Position numbers and translations under genes: made by a program
The notes under the pieces: model-generated
Told to the model about the DNA's origin: nothing
The model's database searches: none
The model's input: the letters and a program-made list of their open reading frames with translations, nothing else
NCBI RefSeq assembly: GCF_000620145.1
Contig: NZ_JHVM01000013.1
Location: forward strand, 82,808 to 146,807
Source of the DNA: Deefgea rivuli DSM 18356
Lineage (GTDB): Bacteria > Pseudomonadota > Gammaproteobacteria > Burkholderiales > Chitinibacteraceae
Direction of reading: 5' to 3'
Length of the DNA stretch: 64,000 bases
Shown here: in pieces, positions 8,572 through 17,249 of the stretch
Layout: each line of letters opens with the position of its first letter
Position numbering within the stretch: position 1 is the first letter of the stretch

Positions 8572-9126
8572 TTATTGATTCGTTCTGGCCGTCGATTGCT
8601 TGAGTAACTGAGTCAACTGCGCAATTTGCTGCTGTTGCAGCGTGATCAATTCTGCCCATTGCGTTTCGCGCAAGACGTCGACTTTTTGGTGTAGTGCCAT
8701 CACTTCCAGCTCGGCTTTCAGATTGACTTCGTAATCGTGCTGCGCGGCGGCGCGATCTTTGGCGGCGCTGCGGTTTTGCGACATCAAGATAATCGGCGCT
8801 TGTAAGGCGGCGAGCATCGACAAAATCAGGTTCAAAAATACAAAGGGATAGGGATCAACACCACGCGTCAAAATCAACGTATTAAGGGCAATCCACAGCA
8901 CCAGCAAACCGATAAATAGCAGGATAAACGTCCACGATCCACCAAAAATCGCAATGCGATCCGCGAGTTTTTGCCCGATTGTTGATGCCTCATCCATCTC
9001 GGTATTGGTATTGCGGCTGATATGGCTTCTTTGCCGCAGTCGCAGCAGCACTTGCTGCTCGCTGTCGTTTAGATTGCGATGGTTTTTTATAAATTCATTG
9101 GCAAAATCATCGATCAGATTATTCAT
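8572..9126 (-). CDS. DUF1003 domain membrane protein
   Basis: 184 residues from ATG 9124-9126, chosen because AAGGAC lies 6 bases upstream; the frame stays open for 47 more codons without support and across the terminator hairpin at 9169-9195. There are two transmembrane helices (about 65-88 and 98-120) typical of DUF1003, separated by a short loop, with PYPFVFLNLILS and the conserved IILMSQNR motif after the second helix, then a cytoplasmic coiled coil rich in Gln. The function is unknown. It sits downstream of a BON-domain gene on the same strand. Confidence 0.88.
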   Translation of the reverse strand: MNNLIDDFANEFIKNHRNLNDSEQQVLLRLRQRSHISRNTNTEMDEASTIGQKLADRIAIFGGSWTFILLFIGLLVLWIALNTLILTRGVDPYPFVFLNLILSMLAALQAPIILMSQNRSAAKDRAAAQHDYEVNLKAELEVMALHQKVDVLRETQWAELITLQQQQIAQLTQLLKQSTARTNQ

Positions 9127-9168
9127 GTTCGTCCTTGTATTCAGATTTCCTCGGTGCTTGCCATAACT

Positions 9169-9195
9169 AAAAAAACCGCCTTTTTTCATCGGCGG
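9169..9195 (-). terminator. Intrinsic terminator after BON gene
   Basis: Read on the minus strand: stem CCGCC/GGCGG with an A-rich loop, then seven T. Together with the 11-bp hairpin at 9239-9266 it ends the BON transcript before the DUF1003 gene. Confidence 0.7.
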
Positions 9196-9238
9196 GGAAG
9201 ATAAAGAAATTTGCATACAGGCTCGATCATGCAGTGAT

Positions 9239-9266
9239 TGGCGCACCGCCCTAGAGCGGTGCGCCA
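9239..9266 (-). terminator. Strong hairpin downstream of BON gene
   Basis: A perfect 11-bp stem TGGCGCACCGC/GCGGTGCGCCA with a 6-base loop, just after the BON gene stop. It has no T-tract, so it may stabilise the 3' end rather than terminate. Confidence 0.5.
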
Positions 9267-9274
9267 TACTGAGT

Positions 9275-10117
9275 TTAGAAAGTCAGAGATTGCGCTTTTA
9301 CGCTTTTTACGCCCAATACGTTTTTAGCCAATTCAATCGCTAAAGAACGCTCTGCGCCGCTGGTGACTTTGCCGCTTAAAGTCACCACGCCACCTTGTGT
9401 TTTCACGTTGATGTCAGAGCCCGCCACATTGCTGGAATACAAGTAAGTCGATTTCACTTTCGCGGTGATCCAGCTATCGCTAATGCTGCGCTCTGCATCA
9501 AGTGCAGCGCTTTTGGCGGTATCAGCGGCATTGAGCTTGGTGCCGCCGACGATCAATTGATTGTCGACCGCGACTACGCCACGCGTTGTCATTGCCAAGC
9601 GGCCTGCAACAGCTTTGGATTCGGCGGTTTTGGCACTACCGCGCAGCAGCACTTTGCCGGCGTTGGTGTCGACCGTGGCGCTTAAACCATCGGTTTGCTT
9701 GCTCCACATGATTTTGGATTTAATCGCTGCGGTGATGTAGGCATCGTCAGTCACCTCACCATAGCTGCGCGTGGTCGTTGCGGGCGGCGCGACATAATCG
9801 GCTTGCACCACAATTTGGTTATCGACTTCTTTAATTCCGCTCACACCCAAAGCGATTTGTTTGGCGAGATCTTTATTGACGCTGTCTTCAACGCGGCCGG
9901 TGATGGTGGCTTTACCGCTTTTGACGCTGACTTTCAAATCATTGGCGCGCAAATACGGGCTGAGCGCATAGGTGGTCCAGATTTGGCTTTCTTGTTTGGC
10001 TTCAACAATTTCTTGGGAAACGGTTTCTGCGAAGGCCGGGGCGCTGATCGTCACCATGGCAATCATGGCTGCGACCATGCTGGAAGCAAGTAGACGTTGA
10101 GGGTATTGGATTTTCAT
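9275..10117 (-). CDS. Periplasmic protein with three BON domains (OsmY-like)
   Basis: 280 residues. A Sec signal peptide with cleavage near SAPAFA-ET is followed by three BON repeats (about 45-110, 120-190, 210-278), each with a V-T-L-x-G-x-V type core (ATITGRV, VLLRGSA, VTLSGKV). BON domains bind phospholipid surfaces and occur in envelope-stress proteins such as OsmY. CGGAG precedes ATG 10115-10117. It is divergent from the CsbD gene across a 329-base region holding a candidate Crp-type site, suggesting joint control with CsbD. Confidence 0.9.
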   Translation of the reverse strand: MKIQYPQRLLASSMVAAMIAMVTISAPAFAETVSQEIVEAKQESQIWTTYALSPYLRANDLKVSVKSGKATITGRVEDSVNKDLAKQIALGVSGIKEVDNQIVVQADYVAPPATTTRSYGEVTDDAYITAAIKSKIMWSKQTDGLSATVDTNAGKVLLRGSAKTAESKAVAGRLAMTTRGVVAVDNQLIVGGTKLNAADTAKSAALDAERSISDSWITAKVKSTYLYSSNVAGSDINVKTQGGVVTLSGKVTSGAERSLAIELAKNVLGVKSVKAQSLTF

Positions 10118-10180
10118 AAAATAACTCCGTAAAGAAGAAAGTCACTCAGTGCGATTCAAGATGAATTAAAGCAACCGTAG

Positions 10181-10260
10181 CGGTCTGTGCAGCACTGGAC
10201 TTGTCGCTAGCTTAATACTGACTAGATCACAGGTCTGTGCGTTAACTCGCACAAGTCGCT
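10181..10260. repeat. Direct repeat of a GGTCTGTGC/GTCGCT motif
   Basis: Two ~28-30 base units (10181-10208 and 10231-10260) share GGTCTGTGC at the left and TTGTCGCT or AAGTCGCT at the right. The second contains the palindrome TGTGCG-TTAACT-CGCACA. They lie between the BON gene and site 3, near the BON promoter. A protein-binding role is possible but unproven. Confidence 0.35.
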
Positions 10261-10300
10261 TAAGACGCAGAGTCAACTCAATGAAAGTTAACATCAGCTT

Positions 10301-10316
10301 TGTGCGCCAACGAACA
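10301..10316. promoter_or_regulatory. Crp-type palindromic operator, site 3
   Basis: TGTGC-N6-GAACA, sharing the TGTGCG-N4-CGAAC-N-GA core with sites 1 and 2. It lies in the divergent region between the BON-domain gene and csbD, about 131 bases before the CsbD start. Confidence 0.5.
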
Positions 10317-10446
10317 GACTTTGATTGCTCGGATTGATTAATCTGGCTGCAGTGGAACAACCGCCGCCCTAAACATTGGCGGTGATACGGATGCTGCGTT
10401 GGCAATATCGTCAATGGCATGCCGAAATAGAAAAGGAGTAGGCGCG

Positions 10447-10656
10447 ATGAACTGGGATATCGTTGAAGGAAATTGGCTGCAATTGAAAGGCAAAATCCAG
10501 CAAGAATGGGGCAATCTAACGGATGACCATTTAGATGTGATTGCAGGCCAGCGCGAAAAATTGCTGGGGCAATTGCAAGAAGCCTACGGCATTTCTAAAG
10601 ACGTGGCCGAAGAAAAAATCAAAGACTTTGAAGCGCGTAATACACCGCCAAAATAG
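10447..10656 (+). CDS. CsbD family stress protein
   Basis: 69 residues from ATG 10447 with AAAAGGAG upstream. It has the CsbD hallmark start (MNWDIVEGNWLQLKGKIQ), the WGNLTDD motif and the IAGQREKLLGQLQEAYG stretch. The family is small, soluble, helical and induced by general or osmotic stress in many bacteria; the molecular function is unknown. It is adjacent to BON-domain genes on both sides. Confidence 0.93.
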   Translation: MNWDIVEGNWLQLKGKIQQEWGNLTDDHLDVIAGQREKLLGQLQEAYGISKDVAEEKIKDFEARNTPPK

Positions 10657-10729
10657 GTTTTCAACACGATCTATTTGCCGCACGAATGCGGTGAATGGCT
10701 AAAAATACTGACCCATTTGGAGTATGACT

Positions 10730-11044
10730 ATGAAACCCATTAGCAAATTTTTATCTGCCGCCTTCGTTGCTGTCGCTTTATTGTCGGCGGTCGGTTGCTC
10801 ATCGACTGCCAAGCAAGAAGGCACGGGCGAATATATTGACGACAGCGTGATTACCACTAAAGTAAAAGCCGCCATCTTGGATGAGCCAACGCTTAAAGTC
10901 GCTGAAATCAACGTTGAAACCTTTAAAGGTACTGTGCAATTGAGCGGCTTTGTTAGCTCGCCAACGGCAGCGGCTAAAGCGGTGCAAGTGACTCGCACTG
11001 TGAAAGGCGTGAAATCAGTTAAAAACGATATGCAAATTAAGTAA
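10730..11044 (+). CDS. BON domain lipoprotein
   Basis: 104 residues from ATG 10730, preferred over ATG 10724 because GGAG is then spaced 8 rather than 2 bases away. The signal peptide has the lipobox SAVGCSS, and a single BON domain (about 35-104) includes DDSVITTKVKAAIL and VQLSGFV. It is a probable outer-membrane-anchored phospholipid-binding stress protein, lying 73 bases after csbD and likely co-transcribed with it. Confidence 0.88.
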   Translation: MKPISKFLSAAFVAVALLSAVGCSSTAKQEGTGEYIDDSVITTKVKAAILDEPTLKVAEINVETFKGTVQLSGFVSSPTAAAKAVQVTRTVKGVKSVKNDMQIK

Positions 11045-11114
11045 GTGCTTTGTCGCTTACCGATTGCTATAAGTCGGTGTGGTGCGATTAAAGAACTTCA
11101 ATTTGCGTAGCTTT

Positions 11115-11143
11115 AAAAAAACCGCCTTTCGGCGGTTTTTTTT
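11115..11143. terminator. Bidirectional intrinsic terminator
   Basis: Stem ACCGCC/GGCGGT with A6 on the left and T8 on the right, between the convergent BON lipoprotein and DUF3999 genes. Confidence 0.8.
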
Positions 11144-12446
11144 ATGGCGCTGGCGGTTTGAGTTGGCGTATTAGGCTGCGTGCCATCAAGGCCAATACAC
11201 CAACAGCCAAAATCAACGCGCCCCAGAGTAGCCATTTTTTCTGCTGCGCAGGATCGCTTTCGCTCGGCGGTGTCGCGTTGGCCATCGCGCTGGCGGCACT
11301 GGCGGCACTGGCGGCGCCAATCGGTGTGGCGGGATCAATCAGCAAATCAGCTTCGCTTTGTGCGGCGCTACTGATGGCTTTATTGCCGTAGGCCAGCGTA
11401 AACGGCGGATTGCCGCGCGCAACAAATAACAAGGTACTCGGAATCCAGCCCATTTCAATTTTGGCCTGGCCTGATCCTAGGCCACCACCTTGGGTATCGA
11501 GCTGTAGCTTCCATTGAGTATGGCTGTTCGGGCTAAACATGGCGGGGGTATTATTAAGCTCGGCTTTATTGCGCACCAGTCGATACAGCACACCTTGCCA
11601 GCGCGATTGCCATGCCGCGTCAGAGCGCGGGCGAGAATAGAGTTGTGCCCGCACCACGGTATTCACTTCGGGCAGGGTGATGCGCATTTGATCAACAGGC
11701 GTGGCGGTGAGCGTGTTGAAAAGCAGTGCGTCTTGTTTGGACTTGCTGATGCCCACGCTTTGCCATTCATGCTGCGCTGCAACTTGGCCATTGAGTAAAC
11801 CTACTTGGACGGAGTGTAGTTGCGGTGCGCCATCTGGCCAGCTTAGGCGCAAATATTTGGCCTTACTTTTCGGCAAGGTCAGCGTTTGCTGTGCTAGCTG
11901 TTGGTCTTGATATTGCAAGCTCAGCACATTACCGCGTTGCAATTCGTGCCATCGCTGTAAATCATCGCTGGCTTCAATGACCACCGTGCCGCTGTATTCG
12001 GGATTTTGCCAAGCAAAGGTGATGCTGCTGAGTGGCGCTTTGATTTTGCTGGCATCAACGAGGAAACTGACGATGTTTTTTTGCAGCGCTTGCTGTGTGA
12101 TTTGCACCAAGCTACCGTCAGAATTGCGCTGAATTTGCGTGCTGCTGCCGGCGGTATTTTGTAGCTCAGTTTGTGGAAAAAATGGCAGTGAGACTGAGTG
12201 TTGTGTCGGTGCCAGCGCGGGCGGTGTGCGTAATGCGTAGGGCACCAATTCGCCAGCAGCATTAAATACACGCAAATCACCGATGTCGCTGCGCTGGCTG
12301 TGTTGATAGACGTTCAGCGGCAGGCTCAGCTGATATTGCGCGCTGCCGCTGGGCGTGATTAAAGCTTGGCTGTAATTGAAATCAGCAGGCTTAGGATTGC
12401 CCCAAGCCGCAGAACTGAGCAGCCCCACTAGAAGCCAAAGACGCAT
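11142..12446 (-). CDS. DUF3999 domain protein
   Basis: 434 residues. A signal peptide (ends near SSAAWG-NP), a large periplasmic beta-rich region, then an Ala/Ser-rich linker encoded by short tandem repeats (AASAASAASAMA) and a C-terminal transmembrane helix (about 405-425, LLWGALILAVGVLALMA). DUF3999 proteins are almost always encoded next to a DUF2339 membrane protein, as here (2-base gap), so the pair probably forms one envelope complex of unknown function. The last bases overlap the terminator at 11115-11143. Confidence 0.88.
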   Translation of the reverse strand: MRLWLLVGLLSSAAWGNPKPADFNYSQALITPSGSAQYQLSLPLNVYQHSQRSDIGDLRVFNAAGELVPYALRTPPALAPTQHSVSLPFFPQTELQNTAGSSTQIQRNSDGSLVQITQQALQKNIVSFLVDASKIKAPLSSITFAWQNPEYSGTVVIEASDDLQRWHELQRGNVLSLQYQDQQLAQQTLTLPKSKAKYLRLSWPDGAPQLHSVQVGLLNGQVAAQHEWQSVGISKSKQDALLFNTLTATPVDQMRITLPEVNTVVRAQLYSRPRSDAAWQSRWQGVLYRLVRNKAELNNTPAMFSPNSHTQWKLQLDTQGGGLGSGQAKIEMGWIPSTLLFVARGNPPFTLAYGNKAISSAAQSEADLLIDPATPIGAASAASAASAMANATPPSESDPAQQKKWLLWGALILAVGVLALMARSLIRQLKPPAP

Positions 12447-12448
12447 GA

Positions 12449-15223
12449 TTATTCCTCGGAAGGCGCAACATCGCGTGGTGGGAGTGGCGAAAAATAGCCG
12501 ATCAGCAGCAGTAAGACACCGACGCCAATAAACGCAATAATCCGCTCAATGCCGCTAATTCGCGATAAATCAAAGATAAATAGTTTAACGACAACAACGC
12601 CAAGCAGTGCCGCCCCGACCAGCCACAAGGCGCGCTCAATCCTGCGTGTTGCGGCGAGCATCAGTGCTAAGGCGATCAGCGTCCAGAAAATCGTTAAACT
12701 CATTTGCACTAACATCGAGTCGGCCAGCGCATCGATTTGGTAAGCAATGTGCTGAGTGTGATGCAGCGTGCGCAGCAAGACGGCGTTCAGCCACACAAAG
12801 ATAGTTCCCCCTGTCGCAGCAAAAATCAAGGTATTAGGCCAAGCAAAATCAGGCCATTCATCTTTGATACGCACTAACCATAGTGCCAAAATCCCCAGCG
12901 TGAGCCATTGCATAATGTCGATGGGATTCAGTAGTGGCAAATAAGGCAGCGGTGCCATATTGCCATCGGCTTGTGCGCTGTAAATTCCCCACAAGTACAA
13001 AAAGGCACACACCGGCAATGGGCCGATTCCCCAATAAACACGGCGGTAATCGGCAACAGGCCATAAATCACCCAATTTGAGCAGCAAGAAAATCGCCGCG
13101 CTAAGCGCCAATGGCCATGCAGTGAGTGACCAAACCCCTTCGGGTATATGCTTCAAAACTAATAGATTAAAGTCATGGGCGAATATACCCATTATTAGCC
13201 ATAAGCTAATAAGGTGTAGCGTTTCACTTAATATGCTTTGTTCTTCATCATCGTGGCGATGGAGCAGCCAGTAATTTACGGCGATGGCGATGGGCCAAAT
13301 CAGATTGTTCAAGAAGAAACTGGATGGATCGAGAGCCAGTAGCGCTAAAACAATCGGCAATGCTTGCGTTGGCCAACGTGCGGCTAGCCACCAGCCTCGC
13401 TGCCAAATCACACTAAACACACCGCTGGTGATGACGGCTAGAACGACAAAGGCGAGATTACGCTGCGGCCAATCGATAAAATATTGGATTTCATTGGCGT
13501 TGCCGCCGACCCACCATAGCAAACCCCAAGTGGCGAGAATCCAGCCTGCGCTGTGCAATGTGTCTTGATAGCGTAGCCAAAAATCATTGCGAACTTTGTG
13601 CAGTTGCCAGCCACAAAACAGACCCGCCAGTGCCAACATCAGGCTGCCGATATAGTTGCCATTTAAAATGGGCGTAATGGCGTCGTGATGATTGTTCGCT
13701 AAAAAGCCGAGCCCAGCTAAAAATTGTAAAACGAGACCAAAGCTCAGCGCCAAACGGCGCTGCTGGCGCAAGCTGACCCAAACTACGCCAGCGCCTTCGA
13801 GCGCCCAAATTGCAGCGCTGACCTTGCCATCGAACGCCAGTGGAATTGCCAACGTGGCAAAGATAATTCCCAGCGCGAGCAAGGATTCGAGTATGAGTTT
13901 CAAGCGTGGATTGTGTTGGCGGATTAAAAATAATCCCAGTCCTAAGTAAAACAGCGCCATAAGGACGGCGGAATACGCGAGGCCATATTCAATGCCTTGC
14001 ATCAATTTGGCTTGCAGCGCAAAGCAAACCATCGGTGTGCCAAAAACTAAAGTGCCATCGACGGGCGATTTGATTTCACAGCTTTGGCGTAGCGCATAGA
14101 GCACGCTGATGCCAACATAAAATAAGAAAAATAAAATGAGGAAAGGCAGGGTGCTAGCGAGTAGATCGGGATGATAAGACAGCGCCCCCCAGAATGTCGC
14201 AATCGAAAAAGTGAAAACAAAGCCTAATAAATTGAGTGGTCGCCACGCTTTAAACCATGCCATACCAAAAATGCCAGAGTTTAAAATCGCGTAATAGCTA
14301 AACAGCATCACATGGTTGCCGCCGCCAGTCGACGTGAGGATAGGCGCTAAAAAGCCGCCAATAATGCCCATCACCGCTAAAGAGCGTGCGTTTTGTAGAA
14401 TTGCTAATGTGGCTGAGAAAATGCCAATGGCGACCAATAAACCCAGTGCTAAACCCGCGGGCAGCAATTGATACAGTTTGAGCGCGCCGAATATCGTCAT
14501 ATACAGCACACCGATGCCGCCGCCCTGCAATATCAGTGCGTAATCTGATTTTTTGCTGCGCAGTCGCCAGCCGATCACCAATAAAGCCATCGCGCCCAGC
14601 GCAAGGCCAGTCAGGCGGTATTCAATCGGCAACATGCTGTTATCAGCGGCGTATTTCAGTAAAAAGCCTACGCCGAAAAATAAAATCAAGATCCCAACGC
14701 GCACGACGGTATTGCCACCCAATAGCCATGCTTTGGCTTTGCAAAACAGCTCTTCCAAAACGTCGGGTTGGCTAGGTGTGGTGATGGTTGTTGGGCGAGG
14801 CTGAGGACGAGGTGTTGCAGGTGTTGCAGGTGTTGCAGGTGTTGTGATGGTTGGGGTTGTAGTGGTTTCTGTAACTGATGTTGTGATGGGCGTGCTGCTA
14901 ATGAGCGAGGGCGATACGACAGCAGGGCGGATGGTTTCGCTGGCAGATACTTCACTTGGCGCATCGCTGCTCGCTTGCCCTGTGCGCAGCGCTTGAACTT
15001 CTTGTTCTAAGCGTTGCACGCGGTTTTGTAGTTGTATCAATTGTTGATGTAAAGAGAGCGGGGCGCCGGCTGTGTTACTGGCGGCTGGCGGTTTACTGCG
15101 ATTTTGGCTATCGATTAAATGCCCAATGATGCCACCAATCGCACCTAAAATTAGGGCAGAAGGCCATTCATAAATACTCCAGCCGAAAGCAAAACCGATT
15201 AAAAATAAGAAAAACCGCAGCAT
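12449..15223 (-). CDS. DUF2339 multi-spanning membrane protein
   Basis: 924 residues with more than twenty predicted membrane helices. It starts with a short membrane hairpin, a coiled coil (about 52-85), a Thr/Pro-rich linker with a 9-base DNA tandem repeat encoding TPATPATPATP, and then the long DUF2339 transmembrane region from about residue 165 (WLLGGNTVVRVGILILFFGV is characteristic) to the end. It is the first gene of a two-gene unit with DUF3999. No function is established for the family. Confidence 0.9.
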   Translation of the reverse strand: MLRFFLFLIGFAFGWSIYEWPSALILGAIGGIIGHLIDSQNRSKPPAASNTAGAPLSLHQQLIQLQNRVQRLEQEVQALRTGQASSDAPSEVSASETIRPAVVSPSLISSTPITTSVTETTTTPTITTPATPATPATPRPQPRPTTITTPSQPDVLEELFCKAKAWLLGGNTVVRVGILILFFGVGFLLKYAADNSMLPIEYRLTGLALGAMALLVIGWRLRSKKSDYALILQGGGIGVLYMTIFGALKLYQLLPAGLALGLLVAIGIFSATLAILQNARSLAVMGIIGGFLAPILTSTGGGNHVMLFSYYAILNSGIFGMAWFKAWRPLNLLGFVFTFSIATFWGALSYHPDLLASTLPFLILFFLFYVGISVLYALRQSCEIKSPVDGTLVFGTPMVCFALQAKLMQGIEYGLAYSAVLMALFYLGLGLFLIRQHNPRLKLILESLLALGIIFATLAIPLAFDGKVSAAIWALEGAGVVWVSLRQQRRLALSFGLVLQFLAGLGFLANNHHDAITPILNGNYIGSLMLALAGLFCGWQLHKVRNDFWLRYQDTLHSAGWILATWGLLWWVGGNANEIQYFIDWPQRNLAFVVLAVITSGVFSVIWQRGWWLAARWPTQALPIVLALLALDPSSFFLNNLIWPIAIAVNYWLLHRHDDEEQSILSETLHLISLWLIMGIFAHDFNLLVLKHIPEGVWSLTAWPLALSAAIFLLLKLGDLWPVADYRRVYWGIGPLPVCAFLYLWGIYSAQADGNMAPLPYLPLLNPIDIMQWLTLGILALWLVRIKDEWPDFAWPNTLIFAATGGTIFVWLNAVLLRTLHHTQHIAYQIDALADSMLVQMSLTIFWTLIALALMLAATRRIERALWLVGAALLGVVVVKLFIFDLSRISGIERIIAFIGVGVLLLLIGYFSPLPPRDVAPSEE

Positions 15224-15398
15224 AGCGCACGCCTAAAAGTAACTGTGCTGTCATCATAATGTATTTTTAATAATCAGTTATGCGAGGATCGGTTTTTTCG
15301 ATGTGTTGACTATATGGCATATTTTTGTAAAATTATCCGTGTAAAGACTTTTTGTTTTTTAGTGGTAAAAGTACAACGAATTGTTTTAAAAGTGCACG

Positions 15399-15487
15399 TA
15401 TTATCACTTCTATGGAACGCGCCTTGAACACGCTACCAGACGAGAGAACCACCGAATGCCCCATCCTGAACAATGGGGCATTTTTAC
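15399..15487 (+). ncRNA. Candidate small RNA 1 of a tandem sibling pair
   Basis: A -10-like TATTAT (15399-15404) precedes GGAACGCG (15414), a plausible 5' end. The ~74-nt unit has a small GCG/CGC hairpin with TTGAACA in the loop, a single-stranded A/C-rich linker, and a perfect 9-bp terminator stem ATGCCCCAT/ATGGGGCAT (15456-15464, 15473-15481) with loop CCTGAACA and a T5 tail. A paralogous unit follows at 15599-15673. Neisseria species have tandem sibling sRNAs acting on metabolic mRNAs; homology to those is not shown here. No clear -35 was found. Confidence 0.5.
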
Positions 15488-15598
15488 GTCGGTGCTATCG
15501 CTGAGTAATGGCTATTTCAGTTTATCTCGTGGCTTATATGAAAAAATACACGCTGAATTGGGTATAAATGCAAAGTTAGAAAACACGTTAAACGTTAT

Positions 15599-15673
15599 TA
15601 TTATTTCTGTTGGAACGCGATTGAACACGCAGCAAGACACTATGCCCCGTACTGAACGACGGGGCATTTTTAC
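15599..15673 (+). ncRNA. Candidate small RNA 2 of a tandem sibling pair
   Basis: Same architecture as the unit ~200 bases upstream: TATTAT (15599-15604), GGAACGCG (15612), GCG/CGC hairpin with loop ATTGAACA, linker, then a perfect 9-bp stem ATGCCCCGT/ACGGGGCAT (15642-15650, 15659-15667) with loop ACTGAACG and T5. The stem's end pairs differ from copy 1 by a compensated change (CAT/ATG versus CGT/ACG), so pairing is preserved. A TTAGAA hexamer 17 bases before the -10 could be a weak -35. Confidence 0.5.
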
Positions 15674-15694
15674 GTTTGGAATTAAGAAAGACAT

Positions 15695-15728
15695 AAAAAA
15701 TGCCGCCCTTAAAGAGAGCGGCATTTTT
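15695..15728. terminator. Bidirectional intrinsic terminator
   Basis: Stem ATGCCGC/GCGGCAT (15700-15706, 15718-15724) flanked by A6 and T5. It can end the ctpA transcript on the minus strand and any sRNA read-through on the plus strand. Confidence 0.75.
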
Positions 15729-15742
15729 GGTGCTACAGATGT

Positions 15743-17191
15743 TTATTTGATGCTTGGCTTGTCTTTGTTGAGCATCAGTTGCTGAACTTTGAGCACGCTA
15801 ATCGCTTGTTGCAATTGGTAGTCTGACTTAGATACCAATTCACGCGGATTTTCATCGGCCTCAGCAGCGCTGGCATTAGTTTTGGCTGGTTTTTTAGTTT
15901 CAACTTTAACTGGCGCTGGCGTTGCCGCTACTTTGCCGGCGTCTTTATCCGTTGGATTATCCAAATGCTTGCCCAAATCGGCTTCACGCAGGCGGAATCC
16001 ATTGTCTTCTTTACCGCTGAGCGTTGCGTCTTCAACGATAATATCAGGGGTAATGCCCTTGGCTTGAATAGACCTGCCGGCTGGCGTGAAATACCTAGCA
16101 GTCGTTAATTTCAAGGCGCTCTTCGCGTCAATTGGCAGAATCGTTTGTACCGAGCCTTTACCGAAGGTTTGCGTACCGACGACCAAAGCGCGTTTGTGAT
16201 CTTGCAGCGCACCAGCGACAATTTCAGATGCAGAGGCTGAGCCACTATTGACCAAGACAACCAGCGGAACGGTCTTCACTTCCGGTGGCAGGTTTTTAAA
16301 GAAGTCTTTTTTGCTATCGCGTTGGTAATATTGCGGATTCGCTGTGAGCTTGATTTTCGAATCGGCAACACGGCCTTCGGTGTACACGACTAGCGCATCT
16401 TTAGGTAAGAATGCGGCAGAGACGCCGACTGCACCATCGAGCAAACCACCCGGATCATTACGCAAATCAAGCACGATGCCTTTGAGTGGCGCTTTGTTTT
16501 CTTTGTACAGCGCTTCAATGGCTTCGCCGAGTTTTTCAGAGGTGTGCTCTTGGAACTGCGTCACGCGGATATAGCCGTAACCGGGTTCGGCCAGTTTGAA
16601 TTTCACCGATTGCACTTTGATGATTGCGCGTTTGAGCGTAATCACAATTGGTTTGCCTTCGCCTTTACGCAGTAAAGTCAACGTTACTGGCTCACCCACT
16701 TTACCGCGCATTTTCGACACGGCTTCATTGAGCGTTAAGCCTTGAACTTGAACATCACCAATTTTGACAATAAAGTCACCGGCTTTCACACCAGCACGAT
16801 AGGCAGGAGAATCTTCAATCGGCGAAACGACGCGAACAAGGCCGTCTTCCATATTAACTTCTATTCCGAGTCCACCGAACTCGCCTTGGGTATTCACTTT
16901 GAGTTCTTTGAACGCTTCTTCATCAAGGTAAGACGAGTGCGGATCAAGACCCGCTACCATGCCTTTGATGGCTTCGTTGATGAGTTTTTTGTCATCCACA
17001 GGCTCGACATAGCTTTGCTTGATGACGCCAAATACGGTTGAAAATGCACGCAATTCATCAATCGGTAGCGGATTGCTGACCGTTTCTTTATCGGCTGTCG
17101 CATTAAATGACAGACTAATGGCGACACCGAGTCCAGCGCCGGCAGCAATGAGGCTGACTTTTTTCCAGCGACTGTAGGCTTTATTCGACAT
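15743..17191 (-). CDS. ctpA: S41 family carboxyl-terminal processing peptidase
   Basis: 482 residues. N-terminal membrane anchor/signal (about 11-32), a helical region, a PDZ domain (about 103-180, GGLGIEVNMEDG) and the S41 protease core with the SGSASASE motif and catalytic Ser320/Lys345 (TFGKGSVQ). The C-terminal tail is Lys/Ala-rich. CtpA-type enzymes cleave periplasmic proteins from the C-terminus and often control murein hydrolases; here ctpA directly follows envC, an activator of murein amidases, which supports a cell-wall role. The intergenic region to envC holds a GCAAAAGTTTT-bounded repeat. Confidence 0.95.
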   Translation of the reverse strand: MSNKAYSRWKKVSLIAAGAGLGVAISLSFNATADKETVSNPLPIDELRAFSTVFGVIKQSYVEPVDDKKLINEAIKGMVAGLDPHSSYLDEEAFKELKVNTQGEFGGLGIEVNMEDGLVRVVSPIEDSPAYRAGVKAGDFIVKIGDVQVQGLTLNEAVSKMRGKVGEPVTLTLLRKGEGKPIVITLKRAIIKVQSVKFKLAEPGYGYIRVTQFQEHTSEKLGEAIEALYKENKAPLKGIVLDLRNDPGGLLDGAVGVSAAFLPKDALVVYTEGRVADSKIKLTANPQYYQRDSKKDFFKNLPPEVKTVPLVVLVNSGSASASEIVAGALQDHKRALVVGTQTFGKGSVQTILPIDAKSALKLTTARYFTPAGRSIQAKGITPDIIVEDATLSGKEDNGFRLREADLGKHLDNPTDKDAGKVAATPAPVKVETKKPAKTNASAAEADENPRELVSKSDYQLQQAISVLKVQQLMLNKDKPSIK

Positions 17192-17249
17192 CCGTTTATA
17201 TCCTGTATGTAATCGTTAAGGCTTTAGTGGCCTAATTCATTGACTGCAT

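Noticed and set aside
15456..15785. 109-codon frame across the sRNA region
   Set aside because: It runs through both terminator hairpins and the 3' end of ctpA; no ribosome site and low-complexity translation.
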